Shown here: piece after piece, positions 1 to 12,300 of the stretch | Layout: every line of letters begins with the position of its first letter | How positions within the stretch are numbered: position 1 is the stretch's first letter | Source: Lanius collurio | Lineage: Eukaryota > Chordata > Aves > Passeriformes > Laniidae | DNA: 64,000 bases | Reading direction: 5' to 3' | Assembly: GCA_020086605.1 (NCBI GenBank) | Contig: JACBWW010000070.1 | Location: 660,179-724,178, forward strand | Notes under the pieces: model-generated | What the model was told of the DNA's origin: nothing | Seen by the model: the letters and a program-made list of their open reading frames with translations, nothing else | Database searches by the model: none | Position numbers and translations under genes: made by a program

Positions 1-539
1 TGATAGCATTTTCTATTTCCTTTGAAAATGACTTTGTGAAATTCATAGTCATGGGCACACAGGTCATTTAAGAGAATAAGACCTAATTTCCTGGAACATA
101 CCAAATCAGTATCTGACAGAGAAAAGACATTTTTACAGTATCATCCTAACTTGATTTGACATAAATATGAAGGAAGAATTAACATCCCAAAGCATGTCAT
201 GCCTCCACTCTTACCTGTTCAATCAGTGACAGGCTGAAACTGTAGCTTTCCTCATCATTCTTAATAACAGCATAAGATCCTTTGCTCAAAGATGCACGTG
301 AAATCAAAGTCCAGATTTAATTATAGTTGCTTAAAAAAAACCTCATAACCTTTCTAAGAATCATCAACAGTATGTAATACTCAGACCTCTTTCTCTGCTT
401 CTGCCTTTCTAAATAAACACCAAGACAGAACATGAAGTCAGAAAAATACCTACATTTGGATTAATTGCATAGAATCCCTTCACAATAAAACGGATAAAGA
501 CATGTAAAAGATGTAGTCCACCTTGCCTGAAATTTGGCA
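1..539. other. unique AT-rich sequence with a weak exon-like patch
   Basis: I see no repeat here. On the minus strand, about 215-279, an open stretch ending ...SLSLIEQ runs into a GTAAGA donor. The acceptor on its 5' side (a CAAAG after a mixed tract) is poor, so this is only a hint of an exon and could be chance. Confidence 0.2.
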
Positions 540-913
540 TCTAAAATAAACTGTATCAATTGTTCTTCATTGTGGGAGACAGGAGAAGCAGTTGACTGGC
601 TTGAAACAACCAGTTGGGAAGTGCTGGGGAGCAGGGTGAGCTCCACGTAGGTGGGATGGGGCACTGTTCCATTCGGCACCCTTGAACCTTCTCGCGCTGC
701 GCAATGAAGTGCGTGAGCATTGGAAAAGTCAGAGCCAGCCCTCACTGTAATGGGGGTGGTTGGCTGCAAGGGCCAGCTGGGAATATTCTGGCTCTGCGTA
801 AAATGTAGGCATGAGACTTTCATGCTGAAATCAGCATAAGCTCTCCTGGAGGAGGGCCTCAGCAGACAAGAACAGATAAATGGACTGTGACATGAGTTGT
901 GTGACACATTCAA
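540..913 (-). other. GC-richer block with several CpGs and a long antisense open frame
   Basis: This patch is clearly richer in G+C than its surroundings. It keeps CpGs that the flanks lack (CGCGCTGCGC-like bases near 693-702, others near 649, 676 and 713). On the minus strand one frame is open from 913 to 461 (150 codons). A second minus-strand frame is also open over a shorter part, as expected of GC-rich DNA. I recognise no protein family in it. It could be an exon or promoter remnant, or an old LTR; nothing decides between these. Confidence 0.3.
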
Positions 914-967
914 CTACCCTGGATTTGAAAGCAGCTGAGACAATGCTCAGTCCTAGAGTGGTGACTA

Positions 968-1130
968 CCTTTCTCTTTCTCTTTCTCTTTCTCTTTCTCT
1001 TTCTCTTTCTCTTTCTCTTTCTCTTTGTCTTTCTCTTTCTCTTTCTCTTTCTCTTTCTCTTTCTCTTTCTCTTTCTCTTTCTCTTTCTCTCTCTTTTTCT
1101 CTTTTTCTTTCTTTCTTCTCCTATCTACTT
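968..1130. repeat. TTTCTC hexanucleotide microsatellite
   Basis: About 120 bp of near-perfect TTTCTC units are broken by one G at 1027 and decay into irregular CT-rich sequence by 1130. The plus strand is almost pure pyrimidine. A plus-strand open frame across it reads only alternating Phe and Leu and is a by-product of the repeat, not a gene. Confidence 0.95.
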
Positions 1131-2224
1131 CTTGAAAGATATTGTAAGCCAGACCAAAAATTTCCTGTCAATGCCTTGTTAAGTGCCTTGTTGAGTCTGG
1201 ATAATTTAAAGATCCCTGATTTAAAATTTGTCAATGTTATATTCAGTTGGAATGTTCTAAAGCTTACAAGAAAAAGTTGAACCTCCTGAGAATTTTGTTG
1301 TTTTTCCTGTGTACCACCCAGACCGAATCCAGCAACATTCCCCTAAACATGACATGCAGACTGTGGCATTACTCTTGATTATTGCTCATCTTTGAATACA
1401 GAAACCTAAAGTGACTTGCTTATTTGTAGGTATGTGCTCAGAATCTGGTCCCAGTTGTTCTGAATATTCTCCTCTACCTGGTATATAAAATCATTAGCAC
1501 TCTGCCTGGTATAAAAATCACTGTAACTCTTACTTTTTGCTGAATTCAGTATTTCACAATACATTTCTTCAGATGGCATCCAGTTGTGGGACCAAGAAAG
1601 TATTGACTAGGTTTTCTACAAAAGACCAAATTTAGTTGCTGTATACAGATGGGCTTTTTTACTAAAAAATATTTGAAGGAAGTTTTAAATTTCATTAAAT
1701 ATAAGAGAAACTTCAGGCAAGCAATTCAAGGTCTCTTTACTTACTGTATTTGCAAAGGTGATTCCACGCTTTGAACTCTTCTGTTTTATACTGGATTGAC
1801 AATAGAAAAACAAACTCATATACCTAAACCCAGGGTTATTAGGTTCAAATCAACCTGTACTACTTACTGTATTGCTTTTATGTCCATACTCCATTATGCC
1901 AGGGTTTTTTATTGCTCACATCTAAGAGAAAACACAAAGAGGCATAATTTAGCTTCAGAAAAGCCTATGAAATAGGCATGTGCTCCTACATATAATTAAC
2001 TTGTCTGCAAATTCTGCCTTAATTCATGTATATATTTTTCTCATATCAAAGTGTTTAAAGTAAGGAAAGTGTAGCCCTTAAACTAGTCCTTCCAATTCAT
2101 ACATATTTCAGTTGAAATTATAAGGGAAAATTGTATTGAATTCTCCTTCTATGACAAAGTGACTAGCTAAGTAGATGAGAGAAAGGCAGTACATATTGTC
2201 TATCTAATGTAAAGCATTTGAAAT
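1131..2224. other. unique AT-rich sequence
   Basis: No gene or known repeat is seen. Two copies of CCTGGTATA(TA)AAAATCA lie 28 bp apart (1477 and 1505), a small local duplication. A 28-nt stretch at 1402-1429 sits between an AG acceptor and a GTATGT donor. Its phase (0 to 1) would join the candidate exon at 4214, but it is too short to trust. Confidence 0.5.
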
Positions 2225-2765
2225 TGTATCCCCCAGCATTCTCCTGGAGAAGCTGGCTGTGCTTCTTGGAGAGATGCACTCTTTGGTGGGTGCAATACTG
2301 GCTGGATGGCTGGGCCCAGTGAGTGGTTGGTGGCTGGTCACTAGTGCTGTTCCCCAGGGCTCAGTATCTGGGCCAGTGTTAACATCTTTATTGATGATTT
2401 AGGCAATGGGATTAAATGCATCCTCCATAAGTTCAAAGATGACAGCAAGTTAGGTGGGAGTATTGATCTGCTGGAGGGTGGGAACAATGGGGTGGAGACA
2501 ATTGTATGAGGTTCAATGAGGCCAAGTGTTGGGTCTGGCACTTGAGTCAAAATAACCCCATGCACACTACTGGCTTGGAGAAGAATTGCTTGAAAGCAGC
2601 TCAGCAGAAATGGACTTGACGGTGCTGGTTGACAGGCAACAGATAGGAGCCAAAACTGTGCCCAGATGGCCAAGGGCATCCCATCTTGTATCAGAAATAG
2701 TGTGGCCAGCAGGACTAGGCAAGAGTTTGTTTCACTGTACTCAGCACTGATGGGACCACATCTAT
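2225..2765 (+). mobile_element. CR1 LINE fragment, part of the reverse-transcriptase ORF
   Basis: The stretch matches the recalled avian CR1 reverse-transcriptase region along its length. In order it shows the 'TGG CTG GAT GGC' block, the 'CCCAGGGCTCAGT' block, an 'IFIDDLGNGIKC' block near 2386-2420, 'HKFKDDSKLGG', a '(R)FNEAKCW' block near 2510, 'NNPM' near 2556, and a 'RNSVASRTR'-like block near 2695. Stops and frameshifts break the frame. The Tyr-Met-Asp-Asp-type catalytic block is degraded. Both the 5' part and the 3' UTR are missing. It is a dead internal fragment in sense orientation. Confidence 0.9.
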
Positions 2766-4213
2766 GCATACATGCATGCTGAATGTTCGATCAGTAAGAT
2801 TAAGAATTCCAGTGTGAGAGTGGACTGAAAAAGTCATGTCATCTAATTTCAGAATTGGCTTCGCTATTACAGATGTTGAGACTCTGTTCACAATTATCTG
2901 GTGTTGAAATGAAAAGCACTGAAATTTAGTATTTTAGTAACTAAGATATTTCTCTACTCATGAACTAAACAGTGGGGCAGAACCTTCTCAGCCTGGAATT
3001 TTACCATCTATCCAGCAGTGCTCTTAAACAGGCTTTCGACATGGGTTTTGATCATGGGCATAACTTACAACTAGGCCTGGGCCACGGAGCAATTTCAGCA
3101 TTGGTTGTTTTGAAAATTCAGAGTTTAAGACCATCAGCATGGGCTGCTCTCTTCCACTTTGTCTTAGTGCTAGCTTATTTTGCTAACACACATGCAACCT
3201 AGTTTCCCTCATTCTAATTGGAAGATAGGTTTTTAATGTATTGTTTGTGTTTTATTTTGGTTTCAAACTCATCAAGATAGACTTTGTGTATCACAATAAT
3301 AGATATCAAAATCTTTCCATGTGTTTTACAGGAATTCAAAGTGAGTGATCCTAGTTTGTAAATTCAGTTCTGTGCCCAAGGCTCTTTGTGAACAGGAGTC
3401 ATAGCTAAGCAGAAGCTACCTTATGACAAAGAATAGTATAATAGTTTAGTGAAGATTTTTTTCCTTTACTCTGTCAGATAGAAATTCTGCTGTTAAAGAT
3501 GTTTTTGTCATGATTTACTAAATGGGGACCAGGTGTTAATTTTGATTTTTTTTCCTGGTTTCACTTGAGCAAATATTGCACCTCCAGAGGGATATTAATG
3601 TCATAAACCCATCTAGGATACCTAGAAAACACCTTGGCAAAATTTATTATTTTATTGGTGCTCTTTTTGTTACTCCAAATTTTTTCAGCCAAATTCAGTC
3701 TTCAGAGGCATTACCCTATCTCTCTTGGGAAAATTAGTGTTTTAAAAAGGAAATAACAAATTGACAACATTAATAACTGGGGCAGAATAGATTGCATCTG
3801 ATTATCAAGACTGAATGACAACATTACCTAGATAACACAAAATGCTTGCATCAAAAAAACAGTTCTAGTGCCAGATGAAAATGTTATACATTTTGTTGAT
3901 ATGATATTATTTTACTTTTTTTAAGAACAGTTCTCATCAGATATAACTAATCACTTATTTGAGGTCATCTTTTTCCTTATTATACACAGCCTGCAGAGTA
4001 TAGTTCTGAACATGGAAAATAGTTTTTTAGTAATAAATTCTTTACCTCCTCTAACAAAGGGAGTACATGGTAATGCATGCAGAGTCTTGCTGAAATCTTG
4101 AAGCATGTGCAGTTTGTTGAGAAATATGTAACTTGGAAAATAGGAACAGCAATTCCAGGAGAAATATTGTTTTTACATAATTCATTAGGCCTCTTTATTT
4201 TTTCTTCTCCTAG
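2766..4213. other. unique AT-rich sequence
   Basis: I see no repeat family or convincing gene. A 76-codon plus-strand frame at 2972-3202 has no splice or family support. The 3' end of the interval (4190-4213) is a pyrimidine tract ending in TAG, the possible acceptor of the next feature. Confidence 0.5.
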
Positions 4214-4362
4214 TGGCCTGGATGTGTGACCTTAATAATTTCAGTGATATCACCTCTAAATTACAGCGCAATGAGAAAAGTCATGCCATCAACGGTACAT
4301 TGCCACCTGCCTCGAAGGTTGCCTTAGAGGCTTTAGAGATTAAATCCAAACAGCTTTCTAAA
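4214..4362 (+). other. candidate protein-coding exon (149 nt, unidentified)
   Basis: A T/C-rich tract ending TCTCCTAG precedes it and a GTAAGA donor follows ...TCTAAA. Only one frame is open across the whole block (start phase 1, end phase 0). It reads from [x]AWMCDLNNFSDITSKLQ to ...ALEIKSKQLSK. The other two frames stop. Three CpGs survive inside it in a CpG-poor region, which fits selection. I do not recognise the protein, and no neighbouring exon of matching phase is certain; the 28-nt piece at 1402-1429 would fit in phase. It could be a true exon in a very long intron-rich gene or a chance pairing of splice motifs. Confidence 0.35.
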
Positions 4363-6104
4363 GTAAGATTTTTTTTTCTTATTAGGTCCTTGCAGACAAA
4401 AAACAAACACCTTGCTTGCAGATAATTTATGGCCTTAGCACTATACTACAGCATGCTTATCTTCTGGTCCTGGTTGTGCACGCAAAACACAAATACAGAG
4501 CTATCCTAGCAGAGTCACTGTTTGCATGGATAGAGAATCTAATCTTGAGGGAGGTTTTAGGCGTCTAACTGAGGCTGACATCTGCTACCTACATGATTCT
4601 TAGTAATAAGTGAAGGAAGATGTGTAATTCTAGTGTCTGAACATGGTGGCATCTTAGATATTATGTATAAACATGTGGCTGATACCTGCCAGATGCAGAT
4701 TTCCCAACCCTCCTGAAGGTTCTGTGTCATGTATGCCAGTCCCATGGGTGTGTTGGATGCATTTTAGCAATTTAATGGTGCTGCATGACATATGACTACA
4801 TGACATGACCCAAATTGTTCCCTTGATTTGCCATGTGAATTAATCTTGAATTGCAGACATGGAATCAACATAAAGTTACAAAATCTATGGGAAGAAGAAC
4901 ATTCAAGCAGAGACAGGTAATATTCTAAAGTTTCACAAGATCCTTTTGGTTCATAAAAGCCTGCCAAAGTTTGAATATGTTAGCAAACGTTATCTCAGCC
5001 CTGTGAGGCAGAAGAGCAAGTTGAAAATCTCAGTGGCAGTCTCCTCTAAAATGTCTTAACATATCAAACCTAGCCTGACTGCTGCCAGCATGTTGTATTT
5101 ATTTATTTACTTAAAATGCTGTACTGACAGACTCACTTTCCTCTTTCTGCTGTTATCAGAAGCAGAAACAACAAATGCCTTTATCTTCCCCTATTCTTCT
5201 TTAGTCTCCCCGAAAGGCTAGAATGTATCTTTTATCAGCCATTTCCTTTACAGCATGTTCTCTCTTCTTTGGCTTCTCATTTTTTCTCTGACCTATTGGA
5301 TCCTTTACTAGCAGTCCTTGTCAGCTATCACTCCTTTTAGCAGCTAAAATTTGTTTTGTAATACTGTGCTCATTGTGTCAATTACCTCCTGCTCAACCCT
5401 ATAAAAATGTGCAATGTAAGCACAGGATTTTGATTGTTAATCACCCTGCACAAGGGAGTGCTGTTTAAATTGGTACTGCAATGGAAGAAACACGTATGTA
5501 CAAAATAGTGGATCTCACACTGAATCTATACAGCTGCAAGTGAAGCGTTGTACAATAATGTGAATCCTCTTTCCTATTCAAACTCTTATTATACTCAACT
5601 CCAGCAACCTAGCATTAAATAGCTTCTTAAGAAGGAAAATGTATTAAACTTTAATGCATGTGCAGTAAAAATAAATGTTAAGGTTTTTTCTATGTCAAAA
5701 TTCTACTATATCACAAAAAATAAGGCTCAATTCCTCTCTGGGCAGTGATCTTAAAGGAAATAGTAATACAACTCCCTAAATTCTGATAGACCATCAAGAT
5801 CTGGCTTGACTTCATTTGCTGTCTGCACTGGACATGGATCCTGGTCTGCTGGTGCTCCTAATCTCAAGCACAGCTTATGTGGCTGCAATTAAGACTGAAA
5901 TACACAGCGGCATCTGGATAACTTACAAACATCTGAACACATTTGATGCAAGCCTAAATGTTTAACAATCATTTTAATGAAGAGTTTGGGATTAGTTTTT
6001 AATAATCATGGGTGTGCTACATATATTGCAAAATGCAATTAATACAGGAGTTAAACAGAATAATTAGGATAAATTTTTTGTATTTTGATATTGAATTAGT
6101 GTTG
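4363..6104. other. unique AT-rich sequence
   Basis: No repeat family or gene is recognised. Short minus-strand open frames at 4557-4745 and 4764-4967 lack supporting splice signals or similarity and are judged accidental. Confidence 0.5.
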
Positions 6105-6400
6105 CAGTGGGAATGTCCTGTAATATGTATCAGACAGCAACACCTGTGGAAAGAAATTGGGAACGATATCTGTGTGGATATTCAGAGATGTTTATTCTCC
6201 CAGCCACCTCACTGGGGGCTCAAAAGCAAACTGACCACCCCTGGGAAAACCACAGTTCGCTGGGCCAGGGGCAACATCAGTGGCCAACAGGAACAGCACT
6301 TGGGCACATGTTACCAGGGAGCAGGGGAAACCCCATGGCCAAGGTGCCCTCTGGGCTGGACCTCATGGAGAGGGAGAGGAATCCCAACAAATTAGGAAGG
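6105..6400 (-). mobile_element. probable LTR fragment
   Basis: A sharply bounded GC-richer island (three overlapping accidental open frames) lies in AT-rich flanks. Read on the minus strand it carries an AATAAA signal (plus-strand 6190-6195) followed by a U5-like stretch, and a GC-rich U3-like part upstream. This is the layout of an avian retroviral LTR, but I cannot name the family and no target duplication was found. It could instead be another unclassified interspersed repeat. Confidence 0.4.
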
Positions 6401-9224
6401 AAATAAAACTAAAAGAATGCCACATTATGAATATATTTTCAAGGCATAAAAGGTGCAGTTTCTGACAGCTTCTGATAAAAAGCAATATTTTTTGGAAATA
6501 ATTTCTTCCTGCTCATAACTGCTGTATAGGAGCACAATATTATAATATTGTGTAGCTCTGTGAATGCAGTGAATTCATTGCTTATAAATAGACCTGCACA
6601 ACAAAATTCCTCTGTTCAAGTGATAGATATTTATTCAGCTGCATTTTTCTTCATTTTACCAAGGACAGGAATTGCAAATTACATGCATAGCATACATTTT
6701 ATAGATTCAGAAAATCTTTATATTCCTCCTGCCAAATAATTTTTGAATGCCAGTGTAGTGAAAAGCAGTCATTAAATGACAAGAAATCATTTGTATCCAG
6801 AATTTCAAAGTATTCAACTCTAATGTTTTGAGCAGACATAGAATCTCTTTTTGTAGAAGTAAGAATGCTCGATTATATAACTTTCATGTAGTGCAAGAAA
6901 AGTAAATACGTATTACTTCAGATTACATGATGCATTTATACGTGTTATTTCTGAATGAATAAGAAATTACTTTTACTCAGGATTTTTGACAAGTACTCAT
7001 TTTTCTGCTGTGCTAATTTTAATTCTTCAACATACTATTTTGGAGGACTGAGAAAAATTAAGAAATAAAATTTTCTGAAAGCTAGGGTATTTATAAAATA
7101 TTTTACATTGACAACTCTTTACTTACAAATAGAAAATCCCAATAATCTAAAGCTCTTAAACAAAAAGTTAAGTTCTTGTTTTGTAGTTTGCAGTCCAGAT
7201 ATTTATTTGTTTCTACCAAAATTAATGTTAAAATTAAGTGGATCACAGTGATAAACTCTAACACAGCTATCCAATCTCTGAAATGCTAGCCTGCCACACA
7301 CATCCTAAGGAGTTTGGATAGATTTTCATCATTTGGGAATGCCATAGAGATCCTCATTACCCTGGAAATCAGAACAGTTTGTACACAAACAATTAATGCA
7401 ACGCTTATTTACCATGTAAAGTAAACATTACCACAGAGGAGACTTAAGTCAAAAAAAGTGTGTATGTGTGATGCAAAAATCAGATAATGATTTGATGTAC
7501 TACAGCATTTCTTTTCTAGCGATCAACTTTTGCTGGGAATCTGCACACCTAGCTTCTTGACAAATAGAGTTGTAATCATGTACAAAACATCAGTAAGTTA
7601 GGAGATAAAGATGTAATCTCAGCCAACAGGAAAAATAAAAACAAGAAGACAGGTATATTTCAAATATATATCTTTCTGGATGTTCTTATGTACAAGTAAG
7701 TCACCAAAAATGTGGTCAATACAGTCCCAAATGCATGGAAAACTAAGACCTAAGCCTTAGAACTTAGATGGCTGGGATACCTCAGAGTATCTTATATGGC
7801 ACTAAATAACACCAAACAGGCAAACAAATTGTGTTCACCATATCAGTACATGCCAGGGCTTCTCTAATGATACTAAATGGAATTGCCTTCAAAGGATCAA
7901 AAAGAGAAATACTTTGATGGGTTACAGAAAAAGAAAAATGCCAAATATTTGCAGCTCCATGAAGTTTAGAACACTGTATTTCGATTGTAGTAAATAAATA
8001 AACAAATATAAACAGAGGTTTGCTACATAATAAGGAAAGTTTTGTGTTATACAGGAAGATACTGTCACCAAATAGTAGTGCCTACTCAAAAATTTTTAGA
8101 ATTTCCCACCCTGAGCTACATGCTTCTCTTGTACAGAAATCTTTCTTTAGTTACTTTCACTTCTTCAGCTTGCCTAACATTAGCATCCAGTACCATTTGG
8201 GGTGCTCTGGAGCTAACCTGACATACTGGCATGGAAGTGGAGGAGGCAACAAGGACCTGGAGAGGTCCTGACCTTACTGGTGCAACTGCTGGAGGCTGTG
8301 TAGTGTGTGGTATTTGAATTTGGAGCGGTCAGATGAAAGGCTAGCTGGCTTCCTCTGCAGATGTTAGCAGTGGTGTCACAGGATTCAAGCAAAGATCAGA
8401 TGTTTAGCAGTGTTTGGATAGATGGCAATGTCCTACACGACCTCCTGAAGCTTTTCCAACTTAATTTTTGTTTAAAAATATTCCAAATAAAGTATTACAT
8501 TTATATATAGATAAATAAAAAAATCTGTATCTATATTTGAAACCTGTTTTTTTAATGAAATTACATCACATGAGAGTAGAAACCTTTAGAGTGCATTTAC
8601 TAAATCTCAAATAAGGCCTTGCCAATATATAAGAAACAGTCACAATATTTTAAACAGTATTAATTTTGATGTAGCTTTGAGGGGGTGGGGGAAGCGGTGA
8701 TTTGAGGTGGTGAAGTCACTCCACATTAAGCTTCTCCACTTATTAATTCAACCTACATGAGAAGTAGTTATAAACCACCAAATATTACAATTACTGTCTT
8801 TATTCAGGGCATGTATCTGTGATTTCAAAAGGGTGTAAGGAAATGGGAAACCAGAATTTGAAGGTCAAATTATTCCACAGAATAACTCCATTGATGCCAG
8901 CAGAATTATTATGAGTATGCATTTGCTTTCCTGTCATAAGCGGCATAAGGAAAAGAGAGAAACAGCTTTACAGAGCTTCTAAATTAGCTCAATCTCATCT
9001 CTCCCATCTATTCTGTCCCAAATTAATTCACCCTGTCTTCCTTTGCTGCAAATAGCAAGAAATGAAAAACAACCCAAACTAAAACCACGCTTCTTGAAAC
9101 ACATTTGTCAGTGGCAATTTTGAATGGAACATTTCCTACCTAAACAGGTAGTTGATTAATTTGTTCCTGTTTAAACGAGAACTCTAGAGGCAGAACCAAA
9201 AAACATGTCTGTTTTTGAGCTTAC
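6401..9224. other. unique AT-rich sequence
   Basis: No gene is supported. A slightly GC-richer patch at 8190-8400 has no recognised identity. A G-rich run at 8682-8696 has only two G5 tracts, too few for a quadruplex. Short A/T runs are scattered throughout. Confidence 0.5.
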
Positions 9225-9322
9225 CCAGCCTGCAACAGACACAGTCCTGATCTGACTGGAAAGGTCAAAGAGACATGCAGCCCCATCTGTGCGATATGAC
9301 ATCGGTATCAATGTCGTAAGTG
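9225..9322 (-). other. candidate protein-coding exon (98 nt, unidentified)
   Basis: This is the best splice pair in the window. The minus strand has a long pyrimidine tract ending CTCTCCCCCGCAG, and the block ends ...GGCTGG before GTAAGC. One frame is open throughout (start phase 1, end phase 0): 32 codons reading LTTLIPMSYRTDGAACLF to ...IRTVSVAGW. Several CpGs are retained. The plus strand also has an AG/GTAAGT pair at nearly the same edges, but all its frames contain stops. I do not recognise the protein and could not find adjoining exons of matching phase, so this stays a candidate. Confidence 0.4.
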
Positions 9323-12300
9323 CTGCGGGGGAGAGAAAGAGGGATGAAGAGCTCTCAGTTGTTGTTTTCCCTTGCATTGCCTACAGGATCTGAGGATCTG
9401 TGTTCAAATTAAATTAAAAGATTAAAATAGTATAATTTGGAGCGATGATTGTTATTGTTACTGATAAAAGGCGAGCTTGGGCAATGGAGAATTTCCATTG
9501 AAGATCAAATCTGGAGAGCTCTGTCTAGTCTACCAGCTCTGTGAATAATATGTCATGATTAGGCATTGACCATGGCAAAATAGAAGGTTTGGTGCATTCC
9601 TCTTGCTGGTCTGTCTCAGCACTGGCACAAAAAGACACTTTTTGAAACCGTTTTCTTCAGTTCACTCAGTGCTTTTGAACTAAAACTTTTTGTTATCAAG
9701 AGGAGCCCACAATCCTCCAATAATGATAGTACATTTTTTTCCTAATGATCTGAAATGCTTTTTTTTTCCCCTTACTCCCATGGCTTTTCATATATGTTCT
9801 GATGGAAGCAAAGTAGCTATTCGGACAAAAAAATATGAATTTACTTTTTAGTTGTTTTGCTTTGTTTTGTTTTGTTTTGTTTTGTTTTATTCTATGGACC
9901 AATTGTAAAAAATATATCTAAATATACAGATTTTAGAAGATTGTCATAATATTACTGAAGAAATTATACACACATAAAAGATATTTAGTAAAATTTTCCC
10001 TGATATTACTTTTTCTTAACTGTGAAGAAAATTACTGCCATATAACAACCAAAAAGAAAGAAGTCATAAATACAAATACACAAAAAAACCCCCAAACCTG
10101 AAGGTTTAGCAATTTTCTCAGAGAAAAGCAGTGCCATAAGAAGTGAGCTGTTATTTAAAAATGAATCTGTGAAGCATGATGCAAGACAAAGCCAAATTGT
10201 GTATGCAATTATTTTGTATGTGCAATAGGACTAGTTTTAAAGCTTCATTGGCAATTGTAGGTTTAATTAGGCTTGCAGTACTGCACATCCAAATACCCTG
10301 TGTTTAACCCTCACTTGGGCTAATAGTTAAAATTGCTCCTGAGGTAGTATTTCCATGTATTTACATTCATGAAATTGCACAATAGTGTGGTTCAAAATGC
10401 ATGCTTTAAATAGACATAGCCACAAGGCAGTACTCAGTCAAGGGGACAAAATAGTCACCTTGCTTGCTGTTAAGGAAGAGTAAAATTAATCCAGAAGATT
10501 AACTGTAATTGTCTGGCACAGTCACAGTGAGGTTTTTTTTTTTTTTTTTTATTTGAAAACTTTAGAATTAAAAAAAAATATATATTTTATTATTGCAGAC
10601 TTTTGATTGAAAATTCAATATATTTATCCTGGAATAAATGAAGTCAAGACGTATCACATGTTGCTCCTTCAAATATTTTACGTTCACATTCTCTACTTGT
10701 TTTGAGGCCTGATTAGAATATGTCTTGTACCATTTTCATGTCAAAAACAAATGGTGAGGAATCATAGAAGCAACAAGTGAATATAGCACAAGAAGGAAAG
10801 TGTAGAAAAGAAAAGATATTCAACACATATTGCATTATTTTTCACCCTTCACACAAACAAAAAAAGGAATTTGTAAACTACTGTTGGAAAATATAGGTTT
10901 TCAAACAACAAATTTTGAGCTTTATGTAAAAAAACACTAAAAATGAGAAATGCGTCCTGAAAAAGTTATTTGAAAGAAAATACATAATTTGTCTATTTTC
11001 TCACATTTAAGAAATTCATCTGCTGAAACTAAATTCATTTTAAACAAATTTGAGTTATCATTTTGGTCTAATAAATTGCAGGTGAAGAAAAATAAATCAA
11101 AAATTTAAGTGACAATAACTTTTATACTTTGAAAATATCACTTCCATTTAATTTCATTGCAACAAAGAAATCAATAAGAGTGACCACATGATCAACTCAG
11201 ATCTCATTTCCCACTGCTTATTTTCTGTATGTTCTGTATGTTTAAATTCACAGGAAGCTTAGATGCTGAGTATTCATATAGTGGACCTATAATAACTACT
11301 AAGAAATGCCAGTTACTTAGTAAGAAAAAGAAAGAAGCCTTCTGAAGAATGGCTAACTTTATGAATTCATCCCAAGGCATCAACTGATTCCAGCAGGAGA
11401 TTCAGGCACCTGCACTTGGGAAGTAAATTTATGTGTTTATGATTTAGAGCTGCAATGCACTTAAAATTACTGGTGTTGAAATTTTAGATTGTATTTGAGT
11501 TGACTTCTAGTTATTATGCACTTCTTATCTGACAGTGCTAAAAACATTAAAGTAGAAGCAAACTCTCCATCTGTGAAGACAGTCTGTATGAAAAAGGTTT
11601 CTTGTTTGGTTATAGCTGATACTGGTTCTTTGATTTTCTGCATTTAAAAGACTTAAATTTAATGCCTGCCGTTAAGCATAAATGCTGCAGTAGTTAATCC
11701 CATGCTCAAACTGTAAATAAATCTAGCATTTATGGGTACTGAATGAGTAATATTCTTCTACTTAGGCTCCCAGACTGTATCTATAAAAGAATTTTTGGTA
11801 GAAGGCAAATATAGGTATCTGTATTTTACCAGTTAAATCAATACATACACATTTTATCAGTGGTATAAATGCTGTTTATACATACACACACAGACGCTTC
11901 TCACTAGGTGATCTAGAGCTCAATAAAGGAATTGGAAGTGTAACTTTAAATTTTACAAGTAGTCATTTGACAGGTCCATTTTTTAATTTACACACTGAAG
12001 GATAATCAAGGCTAAATTAGGTTGTAATTATTCAGTATAATGTCTGAAATAGGTATTACTTTTTAGAAAAGTTTTATTTTTGGTAACCTCTGTTTAATCT
12101 GTTTAACAAAAGCAGCAGACACACTTTGTACTGTGCTAGCCAGTAGAAGTTGATACCAGAAATACTATAGATACCGTCAAGTTTTATTAAAAGTAATGTA
12201 ATAAGCAGAGAGACTGTGGATTAAAGGATATTGGTCTGATGTCTAATCCCTTTTCTGCTTAATGTCTACTTTTCTCAGTGCAGAGATATGAAAAACACCC

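Noticed and set aside
880..1182. 100-codon plus-strand frame
   Set aside because: It is a translation of the TTTCTC repeat into alternating Phe-Leu.
8682..8696. G-quadruplex
   Set aside because: Only two G5 runs are present.
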